36,765 nucleotides of DNA from Sphaerochaeta sp. Phil3. Lineage in GTDB: Bacteria; Spirochaetota; Spirochaetia; Sphaerochaetales; Sphaerochaetaceae. Of the stretch, positions 8,828 to 17,117 are shown in pieces (the first letter of the stretch is position 1; the number at the start of each line of letters is the position of its first letter). Under the pieces are notes generated by a model that saw only the letters and a program-made list of their open reading frames with translations, ran no database searches and had not been told where the DNA came from. Location: contig MSGT01000008.1 of the NCBI GenBank assembly GCA_001940825.1, positions 1 through 36,765 on the forward strand, in the 5' to 3' direction. The position numbers were made by a program, and so were the translations under genes.

Positions 8828-8848
8828 GTTCTGTCAACAACTGGAAAA

Positions 8849-9610
8849 TCAGTTGTAGCGTCTTCTCTTTGAGATGATCCTCACCTGCTTGTAGAGGCCG
8901 TCGCCTTCGCTCTTGGTCTCTATGCCGGTTACATCGTTGAGAGCCGTATGGACAAGTCTTCTTTCATACGGGTTCATTGGCTCCAAGAGACGGGACCTTC
9001 CGGTCTTCCTGACCTGCTGTGCGGTTCTGTAGGCGTTCTTGATTATCTGCTCTTCATGCCTGACTCTGTAGGACTCGGAATCAACTATGATCTTGCGCTC
9101 TGAATCGATCTTGCCTGCGAACACGTTTGCAAGTACCTGAAGGGCGTCGAGGTTCTTTCCCTTTCTTCCAATTATTATGCTGGAATCCTCGCTTTCAATG
9201 TTGAGGTTCACCTTCCTACCCTTTCTGGATACAACCTTTGTGGTTGCCTTGTAGCCCATGTGCTCGATTACACCGTCAAGGAACTGGCAGACCTGGGTTT
9301 CAAGCTCCTCGTTTGGTTCAAGATCCTCTTCTTCCTCTTCTTCATTGGAATCGTGGGAGTCATCGTCGTAGGAGTCAATGACATCGGCATTATGGACGTA
9401 GTTGGACTCATCCTCATCCGGTAGAGCCTGCTCGGGCTCATCGTCGTTTGTGTCTATGTGGACCCTTATCTTGACATTGGCCTTCTTGAAAAGGCCCCTG
9501 CGTCCATTGTCCAGTATCTCTACATCAAAGTCCTCACGCTCGATGTGAAGCTCTTCAACAGCCTTGTTGATGGCCTCCTGTTCTGTCTTTCCTTCAAAAT
9601 CTCTTGTCAT
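8849..9610 (-). CDS. khpB: KhpB/Jag RNA-binding protein (Jag_N-KH-R3H)
   Basis: Cytoplasmic RNA-binding protein (also called Jag, EloR or SpoIIIJ-associated protein) encoded next to yidC in many bacteria; in Firmicutes it influences cell elongation. The 253 residues comprise a Jag_N domain (about 3-52), an unusually acidic linker (about 53-103, with a run of six Glu), a KH domain with the GRKG loop at 148-151, and an R3H domain (about 190-253, NPYERRLVHTAL). A good ribosome site (AGGGGAAC) lies in the 14-nt gap after yidC, so it is translated from the yidC transcript. The role in this diderm organism is not known. The long acidic linker is the only departure from common layouts. Confidence 0.93.
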   Translation of the reverse strand: MTRDFEGKTEQEAINKAVEELHIEREDFDVEILDNGRRGLFKKANVKIRVHIDTNDDEPEQALPDEDESNYVHNADVIDSYDDDSHDSNEEEEEEDLEPNEELETQVCQFLDGVIEHMGYKATTKVVSRKGRKVNLNIESEDSSIIIGRKGKNLDALQVLANVFAGKIDSERKIIVDSESYRVRHEEQIIKNAYRTAQQVRKTGRSRLLEPMNPYERRLVHTALNDVTGIETKSEGDGLYKQVRIISKRRRYN

Positions 9611-9624
9611 ATATGGTTCCCCTA

Positions 9625-11457
9625 TTACTTTTTGTTCTTCTTGGCGTTCTTGGCGGCTTCCTTGGCAGCCTTTGCCTTTTCGTCCTCTATCCTCTTGAGC
9701 TTCTCCTGATACTTCCTCACGGCCTCAGGAACCTTCTCCTCAGTCTTCTTCTCGACGACAGGTGCGTTCTTGACCTTCTTGTTAGTGTAGATCTGCTGGA
9801 TTATGGAAAGTATGTTGCTTGCCGTCCAGTAGAGAAGGAGTCCAGATGGTGCGCTGTAGAGAATGAAGAAGAATATGATTGGCATACCGTATGTCATGAA
9901 CTTCATCGTACCGTTCTGGTTGGCTGCGCTCTTGTTCTGGGCATTGGTCATGCTCATTGAAAGGATCATGCTCACCGTGTAGATGATTGGAAGGAGGTGG
10001 ATCTCCGATCCAAGGAGAGGAATCCTGAATCCAAGTGTGAAGATCGTCTCAGGCACAGAGAGGTCTGGAATCCATCCTGGAATGAACATTGCTCCTCTGA
10101 GCTCGAAGTGCTTGTTGAGAAGTCCGTAGAATGCAATGAGGATTGGGAACTGAAGCAGCATTGGCAGGCACCCGCCAATTGGATTTATGCCGGCTTCCTT
10201 GTACAGTGCGGCCGTCTCAGCATTGAGCTTCTGAGGATTGTCCTTGTACTTGACCTGCAGTTCCTGAAGCTGAGGGTTTATGGCTGACATCTTTGCAGTG
10301 GACTCCGTTCCCTTCTTTGAAAGAGGCCACAGCACAAGCTTGAGCAATATGGTGAGAAGGATTATATCAACACCATAGTTTGGAATCACCTTGTACAGGA
10401 GGTTGAGAACCCATTTGAGGATGTTTTCAAGCCATCCCAAAGCTGAACCGCTTTCCATTGCATCATCCAAATTGAGGTCCCTTATACCCCATGGGTTGTC
10501 CGTTCCATTATAGTAGGAACCAAGATACTTCTTGAGCTGAGGTCCGCAGTAGAAGTAAACGGTGTCGCTGGAGGATGCATCGGTTGCAGGCCTTGAAAGA
10601 TAGATTCCATTTGTCTGTGCAATGTCGCCATCCGTGCTCTGTAGCGCAGAATACTTGTAGGCGACGTTGCTTTCAGGAGCTGCTATGACCGTGAAGTATT
10701 TGCTTGTGAGACTTATCCACTTGAGGGAATCGGTGGTCTCATAGCTGCCGTTGGTGAATCCTACGGTTCTCTTCTTGGTCTTTCCGTTGTCCTTGTATTG
10801 GTTTATGTAGACACGTCTGTAGTCATAGTTGTTGTTCTTCATTTGGGTGAATGCAGGTCCTACCTGTGGCTCATACGCCAAAGTGTAGGCATAGCCTTCG
10901 TCGTCTATGCCAGCGAACGATTCACCACCCTCAACATCTACAGTGACTGCGAACAGATAGTCTCCGTCCTTGAATTCAAAGGTCTTCTTCAATGTGAATA
11001 CGTTGCCACTTGCATCCATGTAGTCATGCGAGAAAACGATGCGTGAACCCTCTATCGTATAGTCGAACGTATCCATGATTGGATTGGAAAGGTCGCTTCC
11101 CCAGTAGGTGAGGAATGCATTGTGGTCGTTGTCGCCTTTGAACACCAGATCAACATGCTGACCGTCCGCATTGGCATGGTCCTTCATGATTATTGACCTT
11201 ATGCTTGCGCCCACTGGATCGAACGTTATGTCAAGGATATCGGTCTCGTATTCGAAGGTCTCAGTCGAATTGTGGTCCTCAAGAGGAGTGACCTTGTATT
11301 CGTCCTTCTGAACCGCAGCCGTGGTCGTGGAACCGTCAGCAGGTGATGTCTCGTCTACCGTAGTCTCCGGACTGGAAAAGAATGTTGTCTGTACGAACAT
11401 ACTCACTGATATGACTATGACGCACAGTATGACGGCTAGAATCGTCTTACGTTCCAT
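9625..11457 (-). CDS. yidC: Membrane protein insertase YidC
   Basis: Inner-membrane insertase that works with or without SecYEG to fold membrane proteins. At 610 residues it is the long Gram-negative form: an N-terminal anchor (about 5-25), a large periplasmic P1 domain (about 55-345), and the conserved C-terminal membrane core (about 350-570). The core starts with NYGVDIILLTILLKLVLWPL and includes NPIGGCLPMLLQFPILIAFY and LLYWTASNILSIIQQ. A basic Lys/Ala tail (about 575-610) would lie in the cytoplasm and could bind the ribosome. AGGAGA precedes the ATG by 7 nt. It lies downstream of rpmH-rnpA; the usual yidD between rnpA and yidC is missing, as only 91 nt separate them. Confidence 0.97.
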   Translation of the reverse strand: MERKTILAVILCVIVISVSMFVQTTFFSSPETTVDETSPADGSTTTAAVQKDEYKVTPLEDHNSTETFEYETDILDITFDPVGASIRSIIMKDHANADGQHVDLVFKGDNDHNAFLTYWGSDLSNPIMDTFDYTIEGSRIVFSHDYMDASGNVFTLKKTFEFKDGDYLFAVTVDVEGGESFAGIDDEGYAYTLAYEPQVGPAFTQMKNNNYDYRRVYINQYKDNGKTKKRTVGFTNGSYETTDSLKWISLTSKYFTVIAAPESNVAYKYSALQSTDGDIAQTNGIYLSRPATDASSSDTVYFYCGPQLKKYLGSYYNGTDNPWGIRDLNLDDAMESGSALGWLENILKWVLNLLYKVIPNYGVDIILLTILLKLVLWPLSKKGTESTAKMSAINPQLQELQVKYKDNPQKLNAETAALYKEAGINPIGGCLPMLLQFPILIAFYGLLNKHFELRGAMFIPGWIPDLSVPETIFTLGFRIPLLGSEIHLLPIIYTVSMILSMSMTNAQNKSAANQNGTMKFMTYGMPIIFFFILYSAPSGLLLYWTASNILSIIQQIYTNKKVKNAPVVEKKTEEKVPEAVRKYQEKLKRIEDEKAKAAKEAAKNAKKNKK

Positions 11458-11548
11458 TGTTCGTCTCCTGAAAAATCGTTGTCGATGGCAGAGGTCTTTG
11501 GATTCAAATTCCCACGTATGAAGCGATATTCAGCGTAGAAAACAAAAA

Positions 11549-11896
11549 TCAGCCCACTAGTGAGCTGCTTTTCATAAAGAGGTCGAGTAATGTGCCTTCC
11601 TTTTCTTCATAATCCAAATCTTTGCCTGGGTACACTATGACGACCATGTCCAGCCCTTCCTTTATCCTTTCCTGATTCGTGCGCCAGATCTCCTTGACCT
11701 GTCGTCTTATCAGATTGCGCTGGACGGAGTTTCCATAGTGTCTGACAGGAATGACAATGAGCCTGCTGTAGGAAAGATTGTTCTCGCATACATACAGCTT
11801 AAAGCAGGAAAGAGAGAATCTTTTTCCTGCTTTGAAGACATTGTCAATATCTGCTTTAAGTCTAATAATTTGTTTCTTAGTAAGGCTTTTTCTCAT
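11549..11896 (-). CDS. rnpA: Ribonuclease P protein component
   Basis: Protein subunit of RNase P, which binds the catalytic RNA and helps 5'-end maturation of pre-tRNA. The chosen product has 115 residues: a basic N-terminus ([13 protein letters not shown]), VFKAGKRFS, and the RNR signature [17 protein letters not shown] at about 55-71. The frame stays open a further 30 codons upstream inside rpmH, but those residues lack the basic character of the family, so the ATG at 11896 is preferred. This start overlaps the end of rpmH by 20 nt and has no clear Shine-Dalgarno, implying translational coupling to L34. An 11-bp perfect inverted repeat (11801-11811 / 11823-11833) lies inside the gene. Confidence 0.9.
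   Translation of the reverse strand: MRKSLTKKQIIRLKADIDNVFKAGKRFSLSCFKLYVCENNLSYSRLIVIPVRHYGNSVQRNLIRRQVKEIWRTNQERIKEGLDMVVIVYPGKDLDYEEKEGTLLDLFMKSSSLVG
11801..11833 (-). repeat. 11-bp perfect inverted repeat inside rnpA
   Basis: AAAGCAGGAAA (11801-11811) and TTTCCTGCTTT (11823-11833) are perfect complements around an 11-nt loop. In the mRNA this would form a hairpin about 25 codons into rnpA. It encodes [11 protein letters not shown], so it may simply be chance in coding sequence. Confidence 0.6.
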
Positions 11897-12044
11897 CAGA
11901 GACGGTAAGACTGTGTCTGCCCTTAGCTCTTCTTCTGGCCAATACCAGACGTCCGCCCTTTGTTGCCATACGAGCTCTGAATCCAAACTTCCTGTTTCTT
12001 TTCACCTTACTTGGCTGATAGGTTCTTTTGCCTTTGTAACTCAT
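11877..12044 (-). CDS. rpmH: 50S ribosomal protein L34
   Basis: Small basic large-subunit protein. Translating the minus strand from the ATG at 12044 gives 55 residues that start [20 protein letters not shown] and continue with [24 protein letters not shown], the L34 signature. The C-terminus ([11 protein letters not shown]) is about ten residues longer than the standard 44-46, because the frame runs into rnpA. GGAGATA lies at good distance before the ATG. It is the first gene of the rpmH-rnpA-yidC-jag transcript, from the promoter at 12113-12141. Confidence 0.97.
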   Translation of the reverse strand: MSYKGKRTYQPSKVKRNRKFGFRARMATKGGRLVLARRRAKGRHSLTVSDEKKPY

Positions 12045-12112
12045 GGTCTATCTCCATAATTTATCGCTTAAAGCGGGATTTTCTTGTCGTCAGTACATTT
12101 ACCGAGCAATTG

Positions 12113-12141
12113 AGTATAAATTTATGCAATGTTTTGGTCAA
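12113..12141 (-). promoter_or_regulatory. Strong promoter of the rpmH-rnpA-yidC-jag operon
   Basis: On the minus strand TTGACC (plus 12136-12141), exactly 17 bp, TATACT (plus 12113-12118); each hexamer is 5/6. The start is expected near 12106, leaving a leader of about 62 nt that carries a small CGCTTTAAGCG palindrome (12065-12075) and the L34 ribosome site. The rest of the 157-nt ndk-rpmH gap holds only a weak GAGTGGT/ACCACTC inverted repeat. Confidence 0.7.
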
Positions 12142-12201
12142 GAGTGGTTTTGATACTCGTGCTTTCGATAATCGTCTTTACCACTCACTCATGCCTGCAT
12201 T

Positions 12202-12660
12202 TCAACTGTTGTATTCCTTCACTATCTCGAACATGGTCTTCCATTCACAGATCTCTTCAGGTTTGAAGTAGATTCCAATCTCCCTTTCTGCGCTTTCAGG
12301 ACCATCTGACCCATGAATGACATTGTAGCTCATCTCAGGTGAGAAGTCGCCGCGTATGGTTCCAACATCGGCGTTGGAAGGATTGGTCTTTCCCATGATC
12401 TGACGCATTCCAAGGATTGCATCCTCCCCCTCTACGACCATTGCCACTATTGGGGCGCTCATTATGAACTTTACGAGACTTGTATAGAAGGGCTTTCCAA
12501 CGTGCTCGGCATAATGGGACGCAGCCTGCTCTTTGGTGACTTGAAGCATCTTGAGTGCTACGATTTTATAGCCCTTCTCCTCTATACGGGCGATTATTCT
12601 GCCAATAAGTGCCCTTTGTACGGCATCGGGCTTGATTGCTATGAATGTCCTTTCCTTCAT
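12202..12660 (-). CDS. ndk: Nucleoside diphosphate kinase
   Basis: Cytoplasmic enzyme that transfers the gamma-phosphate of ATP to nucleoside diphosphates through a phosphohistidine, balancing NTP/dNTP pools. The 152-residue length is typical. RTFIAIKPDAVQR (4-16) and the active-site NVIHGSDGPESAEREI with catalytic His116 identify it. The ribosome site AGGAGG is made by the last Arg codons of dciA, and its ATG begins 2 nt past the dciA stop codon. It is therefore the last gene of a dnaN-recF-dciA-ndk unit, a fitting place for an enzyme that supplies dNTPs, though the functional link is inference. Confidence 0.97.
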   Translation of the reverse strand: MKERTFIAIKPDAVQRALIGRIIARIEEKGYKIVALKMLQVTKEQAASHYAEHVGKPFYTSLVKFIMSAPIVAMVVEGEDAILGMRQIMGKTNPSNADVGTIRGDFSPEMSYNVIHGSDGPESAEREIGIYFKPEEICEWKTMFEIVKEYNS

Positions 12661-12661
12661 T

Positions 12662-13054
12662 TCAATACCTCCTGGTTGGTACTACCCTTACTTGAATCCT
12701 TTTCACTTCAAGTTCAGGGAATACAGTCTTTATCTTCTTTATCACATCGTTTCCATTTATCTTCATATACGAAGCTCTGGAAGGATTGTCGCATGCTATA
12801 TGGACCGCATCGCCATCCACTTTCTCGAAGAATACATGCTTTGCGACCTCTTCGCCTACTATGTCATGCCATCTCATGGCAAGCTGGTTGGACGGTTCGT
12901 TTGGGTCTATTCCAAACCTCATGAGAACCTGATCCACAAAGAGACTGCCATCCACAGGATCCTCTGGAGACAATGGAGCGTACATATCCCTCTTGTAGTT
13001 GGACTTCCTGTCATTTTCAACTTTGTCTTCCATCATGTAATCCATCTCATTCAT
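12662..13054 (-). CDS. dciA: DciA-like (DUF721) replicative helicase loader
   Basis: DUF721/DciA proteins interact with the DnaB helicase and are the likely ancestral helicase loaders in bacteria lacking DnaC or DnaI. The 130-residue product carries the DciA core at about 45-125: a tryptophan motif (AMRWHDIVGEEVAKHV), then VHIACDNPSRASYMK and the C-terminal VKRIQVRVV strand. The ATG at 13054 is preferred over one 15 codons upstream because a GGGGGGA ribosome site precedes it and it overlaps the recF stop by 8 nt, implying coupling. The preceding basic/acidic N-terminal stretch (about 1-35) looks unstructured. The assignment is by length, motif and its position in the dnaA-dnaN-recF block. Confidence 0.85.
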   Translation of the reverse strand: MNEMDYMMEDKVENDRKSNYKRDMYAPLSPEDPVDGSLFVDQVLMRFGIDPNEPSNQLAMRWHDIVGEEVAKHVFFEKVDGDAVHIACDNPSRASYMKINGNDVIKKIKTVFPELEVKRIQVRVVPTRRY

Positions 13055-14153
13055 CAAGGAAATCCCCCCCTTCAACCTTATAGACCTTTGTGTTTCCATC
13101 GTTCATGTCAAAGAAGGAACCAAAGTACTTCTCCTCTGGAAGAAAGGTGAAGAAAGCCTGGTTGTAATGGCCCAAGTATGCAAGATACCTCGCTCTTTTT
13201 GATGCATCAAGCTCAAGCAAGACATCATCTATAAGGAATATTGGATTCAGTCCAGTCTTTTGCCTGTAGAACGCAGCTTGAGCGGATCTGAACACCAAGG
13301 AAGCAAGACGCATCTGCCCTGTGGAGGCATTGTTCACGAACGGACCATGCGAATCCACAACCGTGAACCTATCCCTATGAGGCCCGCTGGTCGTCGTAGA
13401 CATCCTTAGATCAGTATCCCTTTGCAAGCGGAGCCTTTCGACGACGCTGTTGACATCAAGTCCGGTCTCAAGGCAGTCTGACCAAGAAGGCCTGTATGAA
13501 ATGCCAATATCCCTGTTCTCTTGGGAAACTGCATTGTATATGTCTGGAAATATTGCAAGGAACGAGTCAAGAACGCCCATCCTTGCCTTCATTATTGGAA
13601 TGCCGTATGCAGCAAGCTTTTCGTCATAGACATCAAGGAGAGAGGTTTTTTGGCTCTTCAAGGCAGCGTTCCTCTGCCTTAGCACCAACTTGTACCTTCT
13701 TAGATCATCGAAGAAAACAGGATCGTACATTGACATGGTCTGGTCGAAGAACCTTCTCCTATTCTCAGGCTCCCCCCTTACGAACTCTATGTCATCGTGC
13801 GTGAAAGCAATGCATGGAATGCTATATATGAGCTCCTTTCTGTCTTTGACTTCCTTTTCATCGAGTCGTATGCGCTTCTTTCCATCTTCGAATGCAATAT
13901 CAACCGTACGTCCAAGCCCCTGGGCATCCTCGAACGACGACCCTACACGGAAGAAATCCCTGCCGTGGGCTACAACGTCCCTAAGGTTCTGGGTTCTGAA
14001 CGAGGAACCATAGCAAAGAAGATATATGGACTCCAGGAAATTGGTCTTCCCTTGTCCGTTCTCTCCTTTGAGTATGACTTGCTTGAAAGATGTATCTACG
14101 CTGCGGTCCTTAAGGTTTCTGAATCCGTTGAAGGACAGCTTCTCTATAAGCAT
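13047..14153 (-). CDS. recF: DNA replication/repair protein RecF
   Basis: SMC-like ATPase that directs RecOR to single-strand gaps for RecA loading. The 368 residues are typical. The N-terminus has FNGFRNL and Walker A GENGQGKT (30-37). The C-terminal half contains the ABC signature-like region (NNASTGQMRLASLVFRSAQ) and Walker B IFLIDDVLLELDASKR. It begins 8 nt after dnaN without a clear Shine-Dalgarno and probably depends on coupling. Its 3' end overlaps dciA. A run of seven C (plus strand) close to the stop codon is a minor oddity. Confidence 0.96.
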   Translation of the reverse strand: MLIEKLSFNGFRNLKDRSVDTSFKQVILKGENGQGKTNFLESIYLLCYGSSFRTQNLRDVVAHGRDFFRVGSSFEDAQGLGRTVDIAFEDGKKRIRLDEKEVKDRKELIYSIPCIAFTHDDIEFVRGEPENRRRFFDQTMSMYDPVFFDDLRRYKLVLRQRNAALKSQKTSLLDVYDEKLAAYGIPIMKARMGVLDSFLAIFPDIYNAVSQENRDIGISYRPSWSDCLETGLDVNSVVERLRLQRDTDLRMSTTTSGPHRDRFTVVDSHGPFVNNASTGQMRLASLVFRSAQAAFYRQKTGLNPIFLIDDVLLELDASKRARYLAYLGHYNQAFFTFLPEEKYFGSFFDMNDGNTKVYKVEGGDFLDE

Positions 14154-14161
14154 CTAGATTC

Positions 14162-15265
14162 TTAGTTGATGTTCATTGGCATTATCACGTGCAGATAATC
14201 CCTTTCAGGCTCTGACTTGATCGTAAAAGGCCTTCCTGGTTCGCTGAACTCGATTCTGGCCTCCTTTCCATCCATGACTTTGAGAGGGCTGAGAAGATAT
14301 GTGAAGTTCATTGCGCACTTCACAGGATCGTCCTCGTACTTGCAGTCTATGATTTCACGTCCGGCACCAACATCGCTTTCATCGCAGTAGACGGACAGCT
14401 TGTTGTCGTTGAATTCAAGTATGACCTTCTTGTACTTGTTCTCAACAAGCAGAGAGACTCTCTTGAGGGCATCTGAAAGAGCCTCTATGTTGACGATGCA
14501 TACCTTGCTCTGTCTTTCTGGAATCACGCGTCTGTATGCAGGGAAGTCGTTCTTTATCAACGAAGAGGAAATCGTACAGCTTCCAAAGCGAATGGAAATC
14601 GTGTTGTCGCTTACACATACATCGAAATCGCCTTCGTTTATGGACATCTTCTTCACGAGAAGAAGAAACTTGCTTGGAATCGTAGCCTTTGAGAAGTCAG
14701 GGATATCGGTCTCAAGCTGTCTGCATATGTATGAAAGGCGGCGACCGTCAGTTCCAACCATTACAAGAGAATTGCCGTTCCTTTCAAGGAGTGCACCGTT
14801 CATTGCGAACTTGGATTCGTCGTCGCTGACTGCGAAGATAACCTGATTGATCATATCCGTGAAATCCTTCTGGGATACCTTGAAGAAGGAATCCTCGTCC
14901 GCAAACGTAAGGCTTGGGAAGGCCGATGCCTCTATGGTTCTTAGCTTGAAGTCAATGGACTGGTTCTCAGGCTTTATGCTTATCTTGTCTTCGCTTGTTT
15001 CGAATACGATGTCAGCCTCTGGAAGGTTCTTGACCACATTCAGAAATTTGTCGCAGAGAACGGTCGTCGAACCGTCTTCGATTCCTTGTACTGTTATCTC
15101 GGAGACATAGCTCATCTTCTGGTCAGTGGCCTTCAATGTAAGGTTGTCGCCTGCAAGTACGAGACATACGTTGGCATATACAGCAATGGTGTTTCTCTGT
15201 GAAGTGAAGTCCAGAGCGTTCGACAGCTCCTTGAGGATGGCGCTTTTCTGGCAAACAAATTTCAT
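14162..15265 (-). CDS. dnaN: DNA polymerase III subunit beta (sliding clamp)
   Basis: Ring-shaped processivity factor that tethers DNA polymerase III. The 367-residue product begins MKFVCQKSAILKELSNALDF and ends with the clamp C-terminus YLHVIMPMNI, and the three tandem clamp domains fit about 120 residues each. AGGAGA lies 6 nt before the ATG. It is transcribed away from dnaA's 3' end across the oriC candidate and starts the dnaN-recF-dciA-ndk group. A TATTAT at plus ~15315 on the minus strand might be a -10, but I see no convincing -35. Confidence 0.97.
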   Translation of the reverse strand: MKFVCQKSAILKELSNALDFTSQRNTIAVYANVCLVLAGDNLTLKATDQKMSYVSEITVQGIEDGSTTVLCDKFLNVVKNLPEADIVFETSEDKISIKPENQSIDFKLRTIEASAFPSLTFADEDSFFKVSQKDFTDMINQVIFAVSDDESKFAMNGALLERNGNSLVMVGTDGRRLSYICRQLETDIPDFSKATIPSKFLLLVKKMSINEGDFDVCVSDNTISIRFGSCTISSSLIKNDFPAYRRVIPERQSKVCIVNIEALSDALKRVSLLVENKYKKVILEFNDNKLSVYCDESDVGAGREIIDCKYEDDPVKCAMNFTYLLSPLKVMDGKEARIEFSEPGRPFTIKSEPERDYLHVIMPMNIN

Positions 15266-15544
15266 AGCCGTCTCCTATGTTGAAATCTTATTTTTTATTT
15301 CAGTAGTCTTAATAATAGCACAAAAATTGTCTAAAATACAGCAATTCTTTGCATTATTTGGTTATATAAGCCCAATTTTTTTCAACAGCCATGTTCATAG
15401 AATGTCAGTTTCTGTGCAATTTTAAGATGTATCGTTTTTTATGCACATGATGTAGACATTCAATCAACGGTTATGAACATGCTATGAACATGTTTTCAAA
15501 GGTGCTTTGAGTCTTACCGGTCCTGTTTTAGGACTGCTTTTCGA
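15266..15544. other. oriC: Putative chromosomal replication origin (oriC) between dnaA and dnaN
   Basis: This 279-bp non-coding interval holds four copies of an 11-mer of form YTATGMACATG: inverted at 15390-15400, then direct at 15439-15449 (TTATGCACATG, whose first nine bases fit the DnaA-box consensus TTATNCACA), 15471-15481 and 15482-15492. The last two are in tandem. Next to them on the dnaN side, 15285-15390 is very AT-rich (long T and A runs) and could be the unwinding element. Gene orientation diverges from this region (dnaA block minus, gyrBA plus). Box clustering and AT-richness are seen; origin function is inferred from position and known origins. Confidence 0.75.
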
Positions 15545-16966
15545 CTATTTCCTAGCCTCTGTCTTTATCTGGCTTTCAAGCTTGGCGACAAGTGATGATA
15601 GCTCGCTGTCGCTGGAGTTGAGCTTTGATTCTACCTTCTGTACGTTGTACATGACGGTGGTATGGTTCTTTCCTCCAAATTCAAGGCCTATCTCCGTTGT
15701 GGAGAAGTCAGTAAGCTTGCGGCACAGGTACATTGCTATCTGGCGTGGAAGCACGACGGACTGGCTCTTGCTCTTACCCTTGAGGTCGAACTGCGAGACG
15801 TTGAAGTAGGTTGCTACCGTCTTGACTATAAGGTCTATCGAAATCACAGAGGCGTCGTTGTTAGAGTTTATGATTTGCTTGAGCTGCTCCTTGGCCGTTT
15901 CAAGCGATATATCCTTGTGAAGAAGGGTGCTGTAGGCTATGAGTTTCGTAAGGCATGACTCCAATGCCCTTACATTGCTTGAAATGTTTGATGCTATGTA
16001 TTCGATGACCTCATTGCTAAAGATGACCCCTTTTTCTTGGCATTTCTTCTTCAATATGGCCACTCTTGTCTCATAGTTTGGAGGAAGTAGGTCTATGTTG
16101 AGACCTCTTGCGAACCTGCTCCTGAGTCTATCCGTTATATCAGTGAGCTCCTCGACGGGTCTATCGCATGTAAACACTATCTGACGTCCGGTGTCGTATA
16201 GGTCGTTGAAGGTATTGAACAGCTCCTCCTGGGTTCCGCCTTTCTTCTGGAGGAAGTGGATGTCGTCTATGAGAAGGACATCGGCCTTTCTGTACTTGTT
16301 CTTGAACTGCTGCAGCGTGTTGTCGTTGACAGACTGTATGAACTCGTTTGTGAAGTTCTCTGCGGTGACGTACACCACCTTGTAGCTTGTAGTCTTTCGT
16401 ACATAGTTGCCTATGCTTTGTATGAGGTGGGTCTTGCCAAGTCCAACCCCTCCGTAGAGAAGACACGGGTTGTAAGCAGATCCCGGGTTCTTTGCTATGG
16501 CCATGCAGGCATTGTATGCAAAGCTGCTGTTGTCTCCTGAAACGAATGATTCGAACGTATACGAAGGGTTGAACATAAGGTCATCGACCTGCGGTGTCTT
16601 TTGTACAGCAGGTTTTTCAGACGATGGCCTATTGTTTGGTGTTTCATTGGTTTTTTCTATATATTGTGGAATGCTGGACTCTTTTCTTATCTCGAATACT
16701 ACGGTATAGGGTCTTCCGCCAAGTTCGCTCGCCGTGTTCTCGATTATTGATTTAAAGCTGTCGTCGAACTTGTCCTTGAAGAATGCGGACGGCAGGTACA
16801 GCGTTATCCTTCCATCGCTTTCACCGCCGAATCTAAGACGTGAGAACCATGATGAAAAGTCGTTCTCGGGAAGTGAGTTCTTTATCTGGGAGATCGTTCT
16901 CTCCCAAAGCTGCAAAGACGATTCGCCGTTGTGGTTTGTAGCAGAGTTTTCGAAAGAGTTTGGCAT
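15545..16966 (-). CDS. dnaA: Chromosomal replication initiator DnaA
   Basis: AAA+ initiator that binds DnaA boxes and melts oriC. The chosen product has 473 residues. Domain I (about 15-95, LQLWERTISQI) is followed by a polar linker, the AAA+ core with Walker A GGVGLGKT (172-179) and Walker B VLLIDDIHF (230-238), and domain IV with the DnaA signature around RQIAMYLCRKLTDFSTTEIGLEFGGKNHTT near the C-terminus. The frame extends 25 codons upstream, but the ATG at 16966 starts a normal DnaA N-terminus and lies 7 nt after a strong promoter's -10. There is no usable Shine-Dalgarno, so the mRNA is probably leaderless. Confidence 0.97.
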   Translation of the reverse strand: MPNSFENSATNHNGESSLQLWERTISQIKNSLPENDFSSWFSRLRFGGESDGRITLYLPSAFFKDKFDDSFKSIIENTASELGGRPYTVVFEIRKESSIPQYIEKTNETPNNRPSSEKPAVQKTPQVDDLMFNPSYTFESFVSGDNSSFAYNACMAIAKNPGSAYNPCLLYGGVGLGKTHLIQSIGNYVRKTTSYKVVYVTAENFTNEFIQSVNDNTLQQFKNKYRKADVLLIDDIHFLQKKGGTQEELFNTFNDLYDTGRQIVFTCDRPVEELTDITDRLRSRFARGLNIDLLPPNYETRVAILKKKCQEKGVIFSNEVIEYIASNISSNVRALESCLTKLIAYSTLLHKDISLETAKEQLKQIINSNNDASVISIDLIVKTVATYFNVSQFDLKGKSKSQSVVLPRQIAMYLCRKLTDFSTTEIGLEFGGKNHTTVMYNVQKVESKLNSSDSELSSLVAKLESQIKTEARK

Positions 16967-16973
16967 AGCCCAA

Positions 16974-17002
16974 ATAATAATACGATAGACGTTTGGTTTC
17001 AA
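16974..17002 (-). promoter_or_regulatory. dnaA promoter, probably leaderless
   Basis: Minus strand TTGAAA (plus 16997-17002), 17 bp, TATTAT (plus 16974-16979), both 5/6 to consensus, then seven bases to the ATG. Transcription would begin at or one base before the start codon. No copies of the oriC 11-mer are visible here, so classical DnaA autorepression through those boxes is not apparent. Confidence 0.6.
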
Positions 17003-17048
17003 GGTTTGAGTTTGTCGTTTGGCCTTTGCACCGCCTGTCAAAAGGTGC

Positions 17049-17078
17049 TTGAGGTAGTCCCATATATTAATATATACT
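17049..17078 (+). promoter_or_regulatory. gyrB promoter with AT-rich palindromic spacer
   Basis: TTGAGG (17049-17054), 18 bp, TATACT (17073-17078). The spacer and -10 overlap a 14-bp palindrome ATATATTAATATAT (17062-17075). Predicted start is near 17085; the ~33-nt leader includes GAGAGGAAGGA as ribosome site. A melt-prone spacer is the sort of element that could respond to supercoiling, as gyrase promoters often do; that is inference. Confidence 0.55.
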
Positions 17079-17117
17079 AGTGAGAGAAAATCTTTAGAGA
17101 GGAAGGATCCGAATTCA

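Noticed and set aside
12065-12201. Riboswitch or small RNA upstream of rpmH
   Set aside because: Only a short palindrome and a 7-bp inverted repeat with a long loop are seen; no known riboswitch core could be recognised.
15409-15419. Additional DnaA box (TCTGTGCAAT)
   Set aside because: Its complement ATTGCACAGA departs from TTATNCACA and from the local 11-mer in several bases.
16967-17117. Alternative oriC between dnaA and gyrB
   Set aside because: No TTATNCACA or YTATGMACATG copies are visible there; the interval is accounted for by two promoters and an AT palindrome.
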